A DNA stretch of 64,000 bases from Branchinecta lynchi (taxonomy: Eukaryota; Arthropoda; Branchiopoda; Anostraca; Branchinectidae): NCBI GenBank assembly GCA_023053575.1, contig JAKZAP010000021.1, forward strand, positions 6,531,790-6,595,789, in the 5' to 3' direction. This document shows positions 1-57,675 of the stretch, piece after piece; within the stretch, counting starts at the first letter, position 1, and each line of letters starts with the position of its first letter. Below the pieces are notes generated by a model. The model was not told the origin of the DNA. It saw nothing but the letters and a program-made list of their open reading frames with translations, and made no database searches. The position numbers and the translations under genes were made by a program.

Positions 1-376
1 CATATAGAGCGTGTTCCATCCTACTTACCGTAGTTACTACGCATGACGTCACGAATTCTGCTTTTTTGCCGTCAAGGCTGGAACGATTTTTCTATTTCCC
101 AGCAGGATCTCACGCCAGGGGCGAAGCCGACCAATCACGTTACAGAGATGCGTAGTTACTACGCTTACTACGCTCCCGAGCATGGTAAGCAAATAGTAAC
201 TATTAGTTACTATTCCGACAAGGTTGGAACGGTCAGCGTAGTAACTTTTCGTGAGGATGGAACGGAAATAGTAACTAATAGTAGCTATTGTTAGAAGGGT
301 GGAACACGCTCATAGAGTATTGAGTCGACCGAAAGACCATCACTAACATTAACACTACGATGCGAGAAGCACTAAC
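1..376 (-). other. Partial intron 14 of dumpy
   Basis: Sequence downstream of the exon 14 donor. It is almost filled by a 305-bp MITE (7-311). The 65 bp between the MITE and exon 14 show nothing further. Confidence 0.7.
7..311 (+). mobile_element. MITE family 1, copy 1 (GAGCGTGTTCC ends)
   Basis: Terminal inverted repeats GAGCGTGTTCCATCCT and AGGGTGGAACACGCTC bound 305 bp. The interior is built from short mirrored phrases such as AGTAACTATTAGTTACT. Two further copies lie at 5837-6106 and 8294-8590. No coding capacity. ATA flanks both ends, but this could be chance. Confidence 0.8.
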
Positions 377-45167
<44,791 letters not shown>

Positions 45168-46009
45168 CCTCTCTGGAAAGGAAAGAAAAACATTAGCCTA
45201 CTGTGGCAAGACACAAATTACGTGATGAAGAACTGAAAAACTGGGCTAGGCTAGGGTATAGATAGAGAGACAGATCAAATGTTTTCAAAAGCCCAAGGGC
45301 CATATACACAAAATAACAACAAAAATATAACTTAAAGGCTAAGACCTTAATTGTAAACATCTCCTGCCATGGAAAACACCAGTAATGAAGGTGGTGTTAA
45401 AATTACTCAAAATTCAGGAAGTGACAAAAGGACACCATTTAAATAATTATTTCTTAAATCAAACAACTTCGGGCATCTCAGAGAAAATGGTCCAAATCTT
45501 CTTCCTCTCATCAGGAACCACACTACCCCTCTCAAAAACCTTGCCTGCTCTGGATCGGAAGGCAATTTCCCCTGAGTGATATTTGGCCGTTACAAAAGTG
45601 AAAAAAAAAGAGTTCGTCAAGAAGAATTTATACGTGAGCACTCATTCAGCCTGAGCTGGCTACAAATCGTATTTGCTGCGCTAGACTGAGAAAAAAACTG
45701 ACTGCTTCAAGCTCAAGCTTTAAAAAAATGATCATGCAATAAAAACAATGAATGAATGAATGATGAATTGATGACGCACTGCCCAAGGGCATAAGTGTAG
45801 CACAAAAGGATAAAAACTCTTTCCTTAAAGGTTATTTATTCAGTTTTCTAGCAATCAAGATTCTAGAAAATAAAAATATCTTATTTTTGTGAATTACTTC
45901 ATAGGAACTGCTGGGGGTTAGAGCTGGTACGGGGATTTTATTTTGGACACGGCTGCTGTTTTTGCTGCTACAGTTATATTTTTATTTTTTCGCATGTTCT
46001 GTTTTCTAG

Positions 46010-46088
46010 CTTGAGCCTGAAGAGGATTCTTGCCAAGAAGGGCCAAAACCTACAGTGAATCCCAGCTGACTTATCCGTTTGTGTAGGC
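46010..46088. mobile_element. Foldback MITE, subfamily B, right arm
   Basis: TTGAGCCTGAAGAGGATTCT, GCCAAGAAGGGCCAAAAC, CAGCTGACTTATCCGTTTG. Confidence 0.65.
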
Positions 46089-46649
46089 TAATAGAATTCT
46101 TACCATTCGCCCGCCATATACACAGTTCAACTAAAGTCTCGGAACAGTCAAGAAAGTTTGTGACCGGTCAACTTTTGTCAGGGTTGAAGTTCCTTGTGTA
46201 AATTGTACCCTCTTCCAGTTCTACCCCTTCTTCCCCCCTACCCTCTTGTCTCTGGTCCGCACATGTGACGATCTCTTCCCATTTGGCTGAAATGGGGGGA
46301 GTTGGTGTTCTTTGCGTTCGACCCAACTTTTTTGTATAAATTGTTATACTTTATTTTGTTGGCCATGGTCGGACGGTGTTTGACTCAAATAAATAAATTC
46401 AATCTTTACGTAAAAAAGAAGAAATTAGAACAGAAGAAGAAACATAGATCATGCTATCTGAAGGCCCCTGTCAATAATATAGGAAGAAACATAAAGAGGC
46501 CTTGAGGAAACCACTGCAACCGATTCTGTTGCTATCGTTTCGTTAAGCCGATCGATTAAACGTTATTAATCACTGAAGAGATTACGTCTTAAACATAGAA
46601 GTACCCAAAACATGCAAAAGCGAATTTACAAACCACCGATCCCTATTAG

Positions 46650-46856
46650 AGAAATGTATAGTAAACTGTACAGTGTATTACCAGGATAGTATATACTCTT
46701 AAGCTCATGCACTAACACACACACACATCAGATTAACAACACAACTGTCAAACCCAATAGTAAACTGTAAAGTGTATTACCAGGATAGTGGACACTCTTA
46801 AGCTCACGCACTAAGACATCTTAAACCCACCCTCAGATTGACAACACTGATGCAGA
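46650..46856. repeat. Two-unit tandem duplication, about 100 bp
   Basis: Both units read TAAACTGTA-AGTGTATTACC, AGGATAGT, ACTCTTAAGCTCA-GCACTA and CAGATT-ACAACAC. A short AC run separates them in the first unit. Confidence 0.8.
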
Positions 46857-47362
46857 TCTGTTGCGTGATTACACGACTTTATGCCCCCCCCCCCCCCCCC
46901 CCTCTACCATTTGATATGCCAATAAACCCAGAACAAATCTCCTTTGATTCCCATTTTACGACAAATGCAATCTTACGCCCGAGAAGATTTAACCATCACT
47001 TATCATTCGGGCAATTACCTTATTTACCTCCAGCCCCTCCGTAGATAAGCGGAACAAATTGTGACAAACTTCCAACCTTTTAAGATTTGTGCCTTCTTAA
47101 GTTGACACTTAACACGCAACAAGACGTAACCCACCATTAGCCAATGGGTTTAGGCTAATTTACAGCCAATAAACCCCAACCCCGGTGTAAACATTCGGCT
47201 GGCCCCCCGCAAACTGTGAAGATCCGTCATGATGTGATCAAGAGTGACAGTAATGATATAAGGGGGCGGGGTTTCGAGTTGCAAAATACAACCCTTTTCG
47301 CAAATAGAGGATTCTCTTACTTAATAGTCCCCGTGATGTCCTAAGATGCAGAATCCTCTGTT

Positions 47363-47512
47363 CAATGTAAAAAGTTTCTCTGAATAAGGATGCAGTATTT
47401 GCTACTGGGATTAATCTTATCTCTATTGGGATAAAAATTAATCCAAATTAGGGATAATCTTATCTCAATAAAGACAAGATCCCAGTAGCAAATACTGCAA
47501 GATTTTTTTGCA
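47363..47512. mobile_element. Foldback palindrome (CTGTAAAAAGTTTCTCCG), copy 2
   Basis: AATGTAAAAAGTTTCTCTGA, GCAGTATTTGCTACTGGGAT and the inverse ATCCCAGTAGCAAATACTGC. Shorter than copy 1; the AAAGTTAACT segment is deleted. Confidence 0.75.
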
Positions 47513-47652
47513 ATGTTGTCATTTTGAATATGATAATATTTCCATTTCTCCTGTCACATCGATTTTAAATATACGCTTTACAAATAATTTGTAAATGTGT
47601 TTTTTATGAAAAGTTAGTAGGCTAAATTCGGAAAAATAAAAAAGCTTATATG

Positions 47653-47868
47653 ACAGTGCAAAACGGATACGTCAGCTGAATTTTAATTGAGCTATATTTC
47701 GGCTCTTCTTGGCAAGGGTCCTCTTCGGGTTCTCAACACCAGCTTGAGCCAGAAGAGGACCCTTGAAAAGAAGGGCCAAAGTATAGCTCTAATAAAAATT
47801 CAGCTGACGTATGCGTTTTGAACTGTCAAGTATGATTCGCAGTCAACTTGGGCTGAAGGGTAAAAAAG
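47653..47868. mobile_element. Foldback MITE, subfamily B (both arms)
   Basis: GACAGTGCAAAACGGATACG, TTGAGCTATATTTCGGCTC, TTCTTGGCAAGGGTCCTCTT, then the inverse AGAGGACCCTTGAAAAGAAG, CAGCTGACGTATGCGTTTTG and ATTCGCAGTCAACTTGGGCT. Best B-type copy. Confidence 0.82.
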
Positions 47869-48094
47869 AAGCTGAAATAAAATTAGGAAAACAAATAAAA
47901 AGGCTTGTCACAGGCACAAATAGTTGAAGACTGACGACCAGCCCCTAGAGATCTCGATATCTGAGTCGTTATTTGAGAAAGAGATAACTCGACCAAAAGA
48001 AGAAAAAAAAAATTAAAGGTCACTCATTTCCTGCTTCAGATACTCAAACTACTATTTCTTGAACACCATCCTTTTTTGCGATTTGCACTATCCT

Positions 48095-48345
48095 ATACTG
48101 TTTCAGTTGGTGGGCCAATCGCTTGCCCCTTCCCCACCGTGAAGAATACCCAATACCCTCTGGATCCCAGCAATAGCGTTTAGTTTTCCAGTTGGTGAAC
48201 CAATCACTTTCCCCTCCCTCCATCAAGAATACCAGACAGCTTATACTGAGCCTCTGCATAGCACCGGCGTTAGAGTTTCAGCTGATGAGTCAAACCTTAG
48301 CCCCCCCCCACCCTTGCCACGTAGAATACCAACAGTTTTCCGAAC
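48095..48345. repeat. Satellite-like tandem units (GGTGRGCCAATC..CTTGCCCC)
   Basis: Three degenerate units of about 80-100 bp with CAGTTGGTGGGCCAATCGCT, TGCCCCTTCCCC and GAAGAATACC. A fourth piece lies at 48760-48830. Confidence 0.7.
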
Positions 48346-48403
48346 ACCTTTCAAAGAAGATCTGACTCCAGCTTGATGCTCCCTCGATGATATTACCTAC
48401 CAT

Positions 48404-48598
48404 CAAGGCCGTATCCAGGGGGGAGGGTTAGGGGGTTGACCCCCCCCCCCCTCCCCCGGAACAGTAAAAAATAATCATTTGTATAGGCTTTTCCCTCTGA
48501 TCTATGTGTTTTTTGTACTTTTTTGTCCGACCAGTCAGGCAATACCCCCCCCCCCCCCCCCCCCCCCCCCCCGAAATAAATTCCTGGATACGGGCCTG
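48404..48598. mobile_element. G-tract hAT-type MITE, copy 8
   Basis: CAAGGCCGTATCCAGG to CCTGGATACGGGCCTG, perfect 8-bp duplication CCTACCAT (48396-48403, 48599-48606). The poly-C run is about 28 bases. Confidence 0.93.
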
Positions 48599-49279
48599 CC
48601 TACCATTACATACTTTAACTACCATACTTTACAATTATTAACACAATTTTATTAATTACCATCAACCTACTCGTATTTTGTTCAAAATTTAATAAACAAA
48701 AATAAAACTTTCCTATTCTTAAAATTCGAGCAGTCAAACTTTGTAGGTTGAGCAGGATTAGGTCCGTTGGTGAGCTAATCCCTTGCCCCTTCCCCTCCCG
48801 CCATGGAAAACACCAGACAGCTTTTCATGGAACTTACGAGCCTCTACATCCCTAGCACCCTGAACAATCAGGTGTGGGTGTCGTTACGTCATCTTTTTCA
48901 AGGTCTCATCTCAGAGCCGGTCTTGCGCTTTGTTTCTACGAGATGCCAGGAGTCTACCATACTTGTTTAGACATTTTTCTGACTCATAACGGCTTGTGGC
49001 TTGTGTTTATGAAAGACGGGTTTTTGACGCGACTCTGCTGGTGTTTTCCCTTGAACCCGTCTTTATAGCCACAACAATACAGTAAACTTAGAAAGGTATA
49101 CAAATGAAAAGCAGAAAACTGCGAGTATTTGGGATCATTTCATGCCAAAACACGAACCGTCTGGTACAGTATCGATTAAATTTTAGAAACAGGCCTAGTT
49201 TAGTCTAAATGTCGAACTGTCAATTTCATTCCAATTCCGAGTCCCGAAGCGTGTAGCAAGTAGTAGGTTGAGCTGAGTG

Positions 49280-49662
49280 CAGTAGAGGTGCACTTATCTG
49301 AACCATGTAAATGTGTCACTACCTCGTACGTTGTTTCTTGTTTCTAAAACAGTCAAACGGAAAGAAACAATAACAAACATGACATCAGCTAACAGACAAC
49401 TGCTTCCTTCTGGCATAAACACTCGAGCTGGAATTCTACTTTTTTAGCTTTTCTGTTCACTTCTAAGTATGCTCATTCTTCCATTGGGTATGCTTTTTAG
49501 TTTGAACGAAACAGAGTAAAATCAAATTTCAAAATAAGAAATAAGGCCCAATCAACTAAAAACGGAAACATGTTGTCAAGTATTTTGCCTGGTATGGAGT
49601 TTAATATTTTCTTCGATGACCGTTCACTGTTATGCGACGTTCAAATAAACACACCTCTACTG
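49280..49662. mobile_element. MITE with CAGTAGAGGTG ends, copy 2
   Basis: CAGTAGAGGTGCACTTATCT at the left and ACACACCTCTACTG at the right, with GCGACGTTCAAATAAAC before it. Related to 33752-33962. Confidence 0.65.
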
Positions 49663-49879
49663 TAGGCTACTAAAGCGCTGAACTGTCAGTACATTACAGC
49701 GAAGCCAACACCTTCCGGCGTACTACCACATGTACCCGGTGTTAGGTTGCATGTATATATGAGACATATAATACGATACAATATATATAATACCTATGTT
49801 GTCCCATGTGTAAATAAGAGTGCCAAAATTTCTGTGTTACATGTTGTGTCTTCTTGTCTTTTTTTCTTTCTTTTCTTGT

Positions 49880-49950
49880 CTTTTCTTTCATACTCCATTT
49901 GTTACTTGTGTCTTAAAAATGGGAAATAAATTTCATTCGTTCATTCAATA
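49880..49950 (+). repeat. LINE 3' tail
   Basis: T-rich lead, CATACTCCATTTGTTACTTG, ATGGGAAATAAATTTCATTC. Confidence 0.55.
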
Positions 49951-50329
49951 TTTACTTCGAGAAGCCTGTTGGCAATAGCAACAACAACATATGCAAAGAA
50001 AAAATAACAACCAATGGTATTACTACAGATAATAGACGAGCTCTCGGTCGGTTGTATTCAACAATTTGCGACAATTCTATCTTCTCTGTTTCTGGACTAA
50101 ATCCTCTTCTTAAAAAGAAAGACTTTCTCTCTCCGAAAAAGTTATCTTCGTTATTGTAAATTCCTTCTTTACATTCCCCCTTGGCATTGATAATTATTCG
50201 TAAGTTCGGTGTTTTAGATATATCGGAGACATTAATAATGCTACACAGGAAGCTGTCGAAATCAGCTTACTCTCGGATTTCCCTTACCGCCCTGTTTATA
50301 TGCTATTGTTTTGTATGTACATACTATAT

Positions 50330-50412
50330 TTTGTATTTTTCTTCCTTTCTTTTTCTTTATTGTACTCCACTTATTTTGTCTCTGGATTTGATGGGTAATA
50401 AATAAATAAAAC
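50330..50412 (+). repeat. LINE 3' tail
   Basis: T-rich lead, TTGTACTCCACTTATTTTGT, GATGGGTAATAAATAAATAA: the clearest plus-strand copy of the shared tail. Confidence 0.65.
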
Positions 50413-51379
50413 AGTATTAATATTATTCTCTTGTATTAAAATAATTATTTGTTAATATTCAGTTTATAAATAAGGTCATCAGTATAATCAAGTTTAATGA
50501 GGGTTTTAAGTTCAAGTTCAGCAAGGGTCAATGTAAATATTATGTAGTTTCGGGAATATGTTAAATATCTAAAATATAAATAAGTGCCCGTGCTTTAGTG
50601 TAACTTGTGATTTTGATTTTAGTGAGTATCCAGACTATGTAGAGGATGGTGAAAATAAAGGAGTGTTAGTCTGTCAAGTTTATATCACATATTCTGACCA
50701 AAACATGTACAATATTCACATAAACTCGTCTCGATGCTTAACTGCTACCCGAACGGACCTCGCTACAGTCTTTACTACCACGAAAAATGTATTCACAATT
50801 AATACAATAGTCCATCGTCTCCTAGAAATTCCCTTCAAAAGAACATACAAAAATTCATCTATTTAGCTGATATAGGCTACTATCTCGGAAATGGGTCTTG
50901 TGGACAAAAGAGAACAAAAAAGTAGGAACAAAAATCTAAAAAACGGACCACTATTTATTCAGTCGGTTTGTCAATACTTCTGTATATTATTAGTTATTTA
51001 AAGCTTCGATTGCTTGAAGTATTTAAACAACCCCTACCCGGAAACACATGTACACCCTCACCAGCGATTATCTTCGTGTGCCACCTCACGCTCACGCCGA
51101 CCAGCTGTCGGGCAACTACCCCTACCCTCCATCTAAAGAAAGATTTAGTGAGTTTCTGGTTGGTAGTTTTACTCCTTCGACCTAAAACATCAAATCACCA
51201 ATAAACCCAGGTACTAAGGAAGCACTCTTTAATTTCATTAGCTTCATTGTCAAAAGGTTTATCTACTCTTAGGGAGGAGACAACTTTGCCACCCCAGAAT
51301 TTTCATTTCCCTTAAAAGACCTTTAAAATTATACTTTAAGTAAGAGCTGTAACCAAATATGGCACTTGCAAGCTTACGT

Positions 51380-52760
51380 AGTAGCTAAGGGTGTCAGCTA
51401 AGATCGTCGATGTGTTGAAGCATAGACAATTATGGGCCTTCCAGATTCATGAAAATGTATGGTTTAGTCAAAAATATGCCAAATACAGTTCGTCGATAAT
51501 GCGCATTTTAAGGGGGCTGGGAGTCCATTTTGTAAGCAAAAGAACTGGTACACAAGCGATCATGGGTCGTCGGGTCATGAAAGTTTATCATTAGCTCGAA
51601 TTTTTTTTTGTTTTTGCGTTTTGCATTTTGTGGCTATGATGCGCACTTTAAAGGGGGCCTAAAAACTCATTTGTAAGCATAGGTCTATACTTGAGGTATT
51701 AATGATCATGAACCGCTGGGGATTATGAAAGTGTATCGTCCTCTTGTCAATCTTCAAGTTACATTCGGGTCCTACCAACCGTTCAAAAAGCCACTCCCGC
51801 GAAGCTGGCCGGATCGGGGAAATGACTGCTTCCAAGTCAATCTGGTCGAGAACCTGCCAAATTTCATCTTCCAAGTACATCAGTATAGGTAATATAATTC
51901 TTTACATTAGTCTGACAATTTACCACTGGAATTCCACCCCCCCCCCCCCCTCGCACAGTGCGCTAATCTGGTTCATTTCTATCACCAATGTATTTACAAC
52001 TTATCCTTGTTCTTCTCACCAAGCTTCATCCAGATCCCTCCACCCTAAGCCTGTCCCAAGATTTCAGGTCCCCCTAAAATCCCTCCCCCCAGAGTTATCG
52101 GATCCGGTCCGGACACGAAATGGGACATCCGCGACCTGAGCTATTTCCAAATGTCAGGTTTCACATGTGTCCTATGCCCCGTTCGGCAGTTATGCTTGCT
52201 CAAGGTCCAGGATTCCCCTCCTCCCCCCTCCCCGTGGTAGGATCCGGGAAATGACTATTCTGAAGTCAACCGGTAATATTCGGATTTCCGGGACCCACCC
52301 TCCAGCTCCCCCCATAGTGCCCGGCTGATCCGATTATATCAGCGATGGATCTAGGATCAGTGCATGTTCTTCCATCAAGTTTCATCCTGATCCCCCCACT
52401 GTAAGCCTGTCACGATATTTCCGGTACCCCCCCCCCCTCCAACACCCCCCACAGTTTTCGGATTCGGTCTAGAGGTAAAAAGGGTCATGTGAGACACGTG
52501 TTCTTTCTACTTATCAAGTTTCATTCAGTTCCGATCATCCGTTCGAAAGTTACTTATGCCCCACGACTGTCGAATCGGGGAAATGGCTATTTCCAAGTCA
52601 GTTTAGTCGGGTCCCTGATGCGCCTGCCAAGTTTCATCGTCCTACCACATCTGGAAGTACCTTAACTCGCGATCACCGGACCGACCGACCGACAGACAGA
52701 CAGACTGACCGACAGAGAGACAGACCGACCGACGGAAAAATGATTGGTATATGGGACTTG
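51380..52760. repeat. Satellite-like degenerate repeat block, arm 1
   Basis: Repeated phrases GATGCGCACTTTAAAGGGGG, CATTTGTAAGCA and GATCATG, then CCAAATTTCATC / CAAGTTTCATCCTGATCCCC units and C-rich stretches, ending in an ACCG/ACAG microsatellite (52679-52737). The first part is the reverse complement of units at 57240-57660. Confidence 0.65.
52679..52737. repeat. (ACCG)n/(ACAG)n microsatellite
   Basis: Tetranucleotide run of ACCG and ACAG units at the edge of the degenerate repeat block. Confidence 0.85.
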
Positions 52761-52789
52761 GCCGGAAGGCAAGTGCTATAAAAAAAACG

Positions 52790-54240
52790 ATTTTGCGAAA
52801 AGCCACAGAGCTGTTTTTATTTACAGAAGTGTTTTATCTAGTTACCGAATTTCATTTATTCAACTTTCTTCCCGTTAGCTTGAAAGATGATACAAAAGTG
52901 ATCATTAGTTAGAAGATGGTTTATTATTTATTACGGTTACCGTGCAATTTTATATTAGTTTTACTCCATATTTTTATCTTTGAGTGTATGATGGGTGGAA
53001 ATAGACTTTCATTCTAGTTCTATTTATTTGTAAAACAATAGAGAAAACATAAAAAAAAAAACTCATCGTTAAACACAAAAATAATTACCTCTTGGTATCA
53101 TATGAGCAGATAACGGGGCCTATTCTAGGCCTTTACAAGGATTCAAAACTCCCCAGATTCAAAGAAATCCAAAAGTATCCAAATTATGGTACATATCCTT
53201 AAACGATCACGGACAAAGCTGAACTGAAACTAACAGGTGGAGCCATTTTTGGACAGGGCCTTCGGGTATATACCAGCGCTGCGTTTTGCGCAATTACAAG
53301 CACCGCCCGAAAACACAGGCGCGTCGAGTGCTGACGAATTTTTTACTTCAAAGTGAATGAACTCGGTCCGAAAGTCGGTATTTTTCTCACAAAAGCTTTT
53401 ATTTTTCCACATGGTAGAATTTGTTTAATTAATAAGACAATCAGGTAAATCTTTTGGTTTTATCTTACAGGTAACGGACGTTTGGGTATCAAGCGGTGTT
53501 TTTTACAGTCGGGACAAGGATTAAATAAGTGCGCAAGCGCTCAAACGTAGAGTGTTAAAGTGAAGTGTGTATCACATCTTGTACATATATATGTATATAT
53601 ATATATGTATCGAAAAACCCAAACGACATATACAGGATAAACAGAACTCATAGGAAACTAAGACAAAAATAACAAACTAAGAAGCAGCACATCTCAACTC
53701 AAGTGCTTTTGCCACAAAATTTCCAAAGAAATAATCGCTCTTGGTGACGTAGATCGTAATACCAACAGCGTTAGAACTAGGACATTTACATCTCCAATTG
53801 AACTAACCTAATTTGAAATCACCCCGCTAAAGGAAAGGTGAAGATGAAGTTTCCCAGGCAGTCTATAAGCGTTTAATGTAAACAAACCGCATGCAGAAAT
53901 CAAAGATCATCTTGCAAGAACGGTTTAAATCCTAACACTGAACGTCTTGCCAGCCAGCCCGAGCCTTTAAGCCTCTTGTCAATTAGCAAGGTAATAACAA
54001 GCGCAATAAACCAAACCGTAGCAGCCTATAACCCCTACGTCACAACTTCATTAAGAACGGCATAGGCTACCATCGATCATACGACAAAACTGCCTAGTTC
54101 CCAACTTTTCGTTACGTCGCCTGGTCTTGTTGTTGCTCTTACACCAAAATCCAAATCTATACATATATATCCACAAGTATAGAAGAAATAAATTTGAGAC
54201 CTTTCATTCACGGACTTCACTAATGGGAAAATCTGGACCT
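52790..54240. other. No recognisable gene; AT-rich with a TA-rich microsatellite
   Basis: A TATATATGTATATATATATA tract lies at about 53583-53610. Nothing else supported. Confidence 0.6.
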
Positions 54241-54413
54241 ACACTGTAAAGAGTTTCTCGGTATAAAGATTAAAGTTAACTGCAATATTTGCTACTCGGA
54301 TTCACCTTATCTCTATTTGGTATTAATCTTAATCTGCGTAGGGATAAGAATAATCTGAGTAGGAAATACTGCAGTTAGCTTTAATCTTTATACAGACACA
54401 CTTTTTAAAGTGT
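54241..54413. mobile_element. Foldback palindrome (CTGTAAAAAGTTTCTCCG), copy 3
   Basis: ACACTGTAAAGAGTTTCTCG, AAAGTTAACTGCAATATTTG and the inverse AATACTGCAGTTAGCTTTAA, ending CTTTTTAAAGTGT. Confidence 0.8.
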
Positions 54414-54419
54414 AGTTGC

Positions 54420-55090
54420 CCATGAACGGGAGGGTGGGGGTGTCGAGGCCCATCAAAATGCATCTAGACACATACCCTCAAGTATATTAAGTTAGAATTT
54501 GATTCTAGTCTAAGGTCAAACACTTAACTCGTCGGCAATTTGGGCCCAATTGCCCATGGAGGGTGGATCAACTACAAATATATTTTCCACACGTTAAGAT
54601 ACAAGACCACAAGGAATTTCATCGTCCCATCTCCAATTTTTTGTTAAGTCATAACTGGAAACTGTAAAATTGGAAATTGGGCCCAATTGTCCCTGACAAA
54701 GTGGGGGTGGGGTTTGTGACCCCGAAAATGCAAAACCAGACCTCAATGCCCACAAACCTACTGAGTTTCTTCTTGATATATGTAGGTTCCCGTCACGGTC
54801 ACCAACTTTACTCTTGGGCAATCTGGGCACAGCTGCCTATTAACGGGTTGGGTGGAGGAGGTGCAACTTTAAAAGTATTTTCCCAGCCCTAGGATTTACA
54901 AGTACAAGGAATATCATCGTCCTAGATCCAGGCGGAATCAAGTTAGGAACATTATTCACTGGGCAATCTGGGCCCGCTTGTCCCTAAACCCGGTTGGTTT
55001 GAGGGTGGGACCTCCAAAAGGCACAACTTTCCAATAAATATACCAAGTTTGAACTTGATACCTGAAATGGTTCACGAGTTATGCATTCCA
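54420..55090. repeat. Degenerate repeats (GGGCCCAATTGYCC units)
   Basis: About four irregular units of 130-170 bp with TGGGCCCAATTGCCC, CATGGAGGGTGG or GGTTGGGTGG, and AAG-ATACAAG..CAAGGAAT-TCATCGTCC. No coding signal. Confidence 0.6.
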
Positions 55091-55431
55091 GTAAAAACGG
55101 TGAAAACCGGCTACCTCGGCCTCAAAAGTGTGCTGATCATAAATGAACACTCCACTAAAAATGGCAAAATTTAAAATAGCTTTTATATCTGATGTAGGAG
55201 AATCAAACCAGTACTAAACATCGTTTATGACGGTTTGTATCGGCACAAAAAAGAACCTAATCGAGATTAACTTCGCACAGAATTGTAAATGCGGAAAGAA
55301 ATTAGCGGTTACTGTTTATAGTGCTAGATTCCAGCGAGCTGCTAATATTTAGGGGATGATTAATATTTAACAGGTTAATATAGATGGCACTTTACACGTT
55401 ACATCTTATCATACTATCGTATAATATAATA

Positions 55432-55518
55432 GCCTGAGCCTAAAAAGGACCATTGACAAGAAAAGCGAAATATGGCTAGACTAAAATCAGCTGACGTATC
55501 CGTTTGTCCCAGTCAAAA
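55432..55518. mobile_element. Foldback MITE, subfamily B, right arm
   Basis: GCCTGAGCCTAAAAAGGACC, then ATATGGCTAGACTAAAATCA and GCTGACGTATCCGTTTG. Confidence 0.65.
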
Positions 55519-55999
55519 CTATGTTTTTATACGTAGTCATATGTATTTGACCCGATGATCGAATATTATTGTAAGACAAACAAATTGTATATAATATTAG
55601 TAATACTTTATTATGGACCAAATTAAGAAACCAAAATTGTATATTGTATGAAGATTATGTAAAGTATTAGTATATTATGAACTTGTATGTTAGTGAATTT
55701 TTATTGACATTTTCCTATGATATTTTTCGCAATGAAGAATTTTTGGATAAATAAAGTGAATTTTAATATTACTATTAATAAATATATTAGGCTACTGACT
55801 ATTCATGAAAGTATTACTGAATATTATGAAAACGCATTACGATAACTTTCAAAGAAGCATACCTATACTGTACTTCAATATTCTCCTTTCTAGGCCTGGG
55901 AGTATCCTTAGAAGCTTCCATGGTGGGTGGGAAGGCGTTCATGGATCTCCCAGATTCGCCAGATCATTCCAACATCAGATTCTAAGGAACAGTTACATA

Positions 56000-57660
56000 A
56001 ACTTCTGAGTCAACGTTCGTCGAGGTCATAACTTCGAAATAGCAGCCCTGAAAGAAATAATGAAGAGTGATCACACGTCTTCACAATGTAGTCATTTCTT
56101 GCCCGAAAAACTGCGAGGGATTGGCTAGGCCTAAGGCGTTCTGGCAGAAGATTTAAAATCCGAGCCAAATTCGCACCTTAATTACCTTAAATCACAGCTT
56201 CGAGTGGAATAAGGATTTTCCATCCTGCTGATCACATATCGTGATGATTCTTGATACGTCCAGTTGGTTAGGTTTTGGGGGAAGATGCTGAGGCCTCCCA
56301 GTCATACTTCCATGGACACGGCTTGACCCTCGACTTCAAACGACGATGTTTGAAGGCATCTGGTGACTTTGCAGCCATTGCATCTTCCTTTAGGTTATTT
56401 CACAGACTTACCTCCCAGTTGGGAAATAAATTATCTGACTCCATTCCTTGTTTTCAATTTGCAATTCTTCTTTATGGCCCTTGTGGCCTTCGATCGCTCG
56501 CTCGCTTCCAGATGGACTAGGACAACGAAGATTGGTGGACATATTAGGAATTGTCCAGATTGACTAAGAAACCGATTGATCCGACCATCCATGGAGGGAG
56601 GAAGAGTCTGAAATCTTGAGGCATGCATAACTTTTGAACGAGTGACTGGATCTCTTGAAACTTGATAATTGGCGAGAGGTATCTCAGATGTTCTATACCA
56701 AGTCCAGACCGGATCAACAACTGCGGAGGGAGTTGGAGGTTGTTCTTTTGACAGATTAAACTATGGAGCAAGTGATCTAATTCGATTGGAACTTGACAGG
56801 TGGCAAGAGCACAAGTATGCTATGTTTACAGGTCCGGACCAGATCCAGTCATTGTGAGGGGGGGGGAGCTCAATGGGGACCGGAAATCGTGTGGCACGCC
56901 AGTTAAGGTGCTTTCAGGTCGGCTAGGACGATGGAACTATTAGGATGAAACCCCCACCATGAACCCATGGCGAAACCCCAGTAACGGGATTTTTAGAATA
57001 AGGGAGTGTCTTACGTAAAGTTAGTGACCTTATTATAAGATTTTTGTTGCCATGGCTCACGGGCTATTTTTATAATATATTATATTCTATTAGGGACCCT
57101 GACCAGACTGACTTGTAAATTGTCAATCTTGTGATACGCATAAACTTTCAAAAAAGATATCCGATCTGAATGAAACTTGCTAAATGACAAGAGCACATAT
57201 CTTAAACCCCTATTAGGTCCAGTCCGGCCGGACTAGTTCACTATAAACATTCATGTTCCCCAGGGCCCATGATCATTTGTGCCGCAATGGTGCTTTTGAC
57301 AAATGATACATTTTCATATTCCCAAGGGCCCATGATCATTTTTGGCCTAAGGGGATTTGCTTAGAAATAAATTCCTAGTCCTCCCTTAAAGTGTACTTCT
57401 TCCTACGGAGCGAAAATACTTTTCGCCAAACAACACATGCTCATGTTTTCCAAGACCCTACGATCATTTGTGCCTCAAAGGTTTTGCTTACAGATGAATT
57501 CCTAGACCCCTTAAAGTGCGCATCTTAACCGCCTTAGTGCAAAAATAATTTTGACCAAACGATGTGTTTTCACGCTCCCCAACGCTCATGATCATTTGTG
57601 CCTCGAGGGTTTTGCGGACAAATAAAATCCTAGACCCCTTTAAAGTGTACGTCTTAACTA
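56000..57660. repeat. Satellite-like degenerate repeat block, arm 2
   Basis: Units near 57250-57660 (about 115-120 bp) read GATCATTTGTGCCTC, GGTTTTGCTTACAGATGAAT, CCTAGACCCCTTAAAGTG. These are the inverse of 51480-51700. The earlier part repeats GAAACTTG-type phrases, the inverse of the CAAGTTTCAT units in arm 1. Confidence 0.6.
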
Positions 57661-57675
57661 CACACTGCATCAACA

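Larger units (their letters stand above)
45173..51366. other. Upstream of dumpy coding exon 1: repeats, no gene found
   Basis: Expected to contain or lead to the 5' non-coding exon and promoter, which I cannot place. Holds foldback copies (46010, 47653), a tandem duplication (46650-46856), a palindrome (47363), satellite-like units (48095-48345, 48760-48830), a G-tract MITE (48404), a MITE (49280) and LINE tails (49880, 50330). Confidence 0.6.

Noticed and set aside
51744..52139. 131-codon plus-strand open frame
   Set aside because: It lies in degenerate C-rich tandem repeats; the proline/serine-rich translation reflects base composition.
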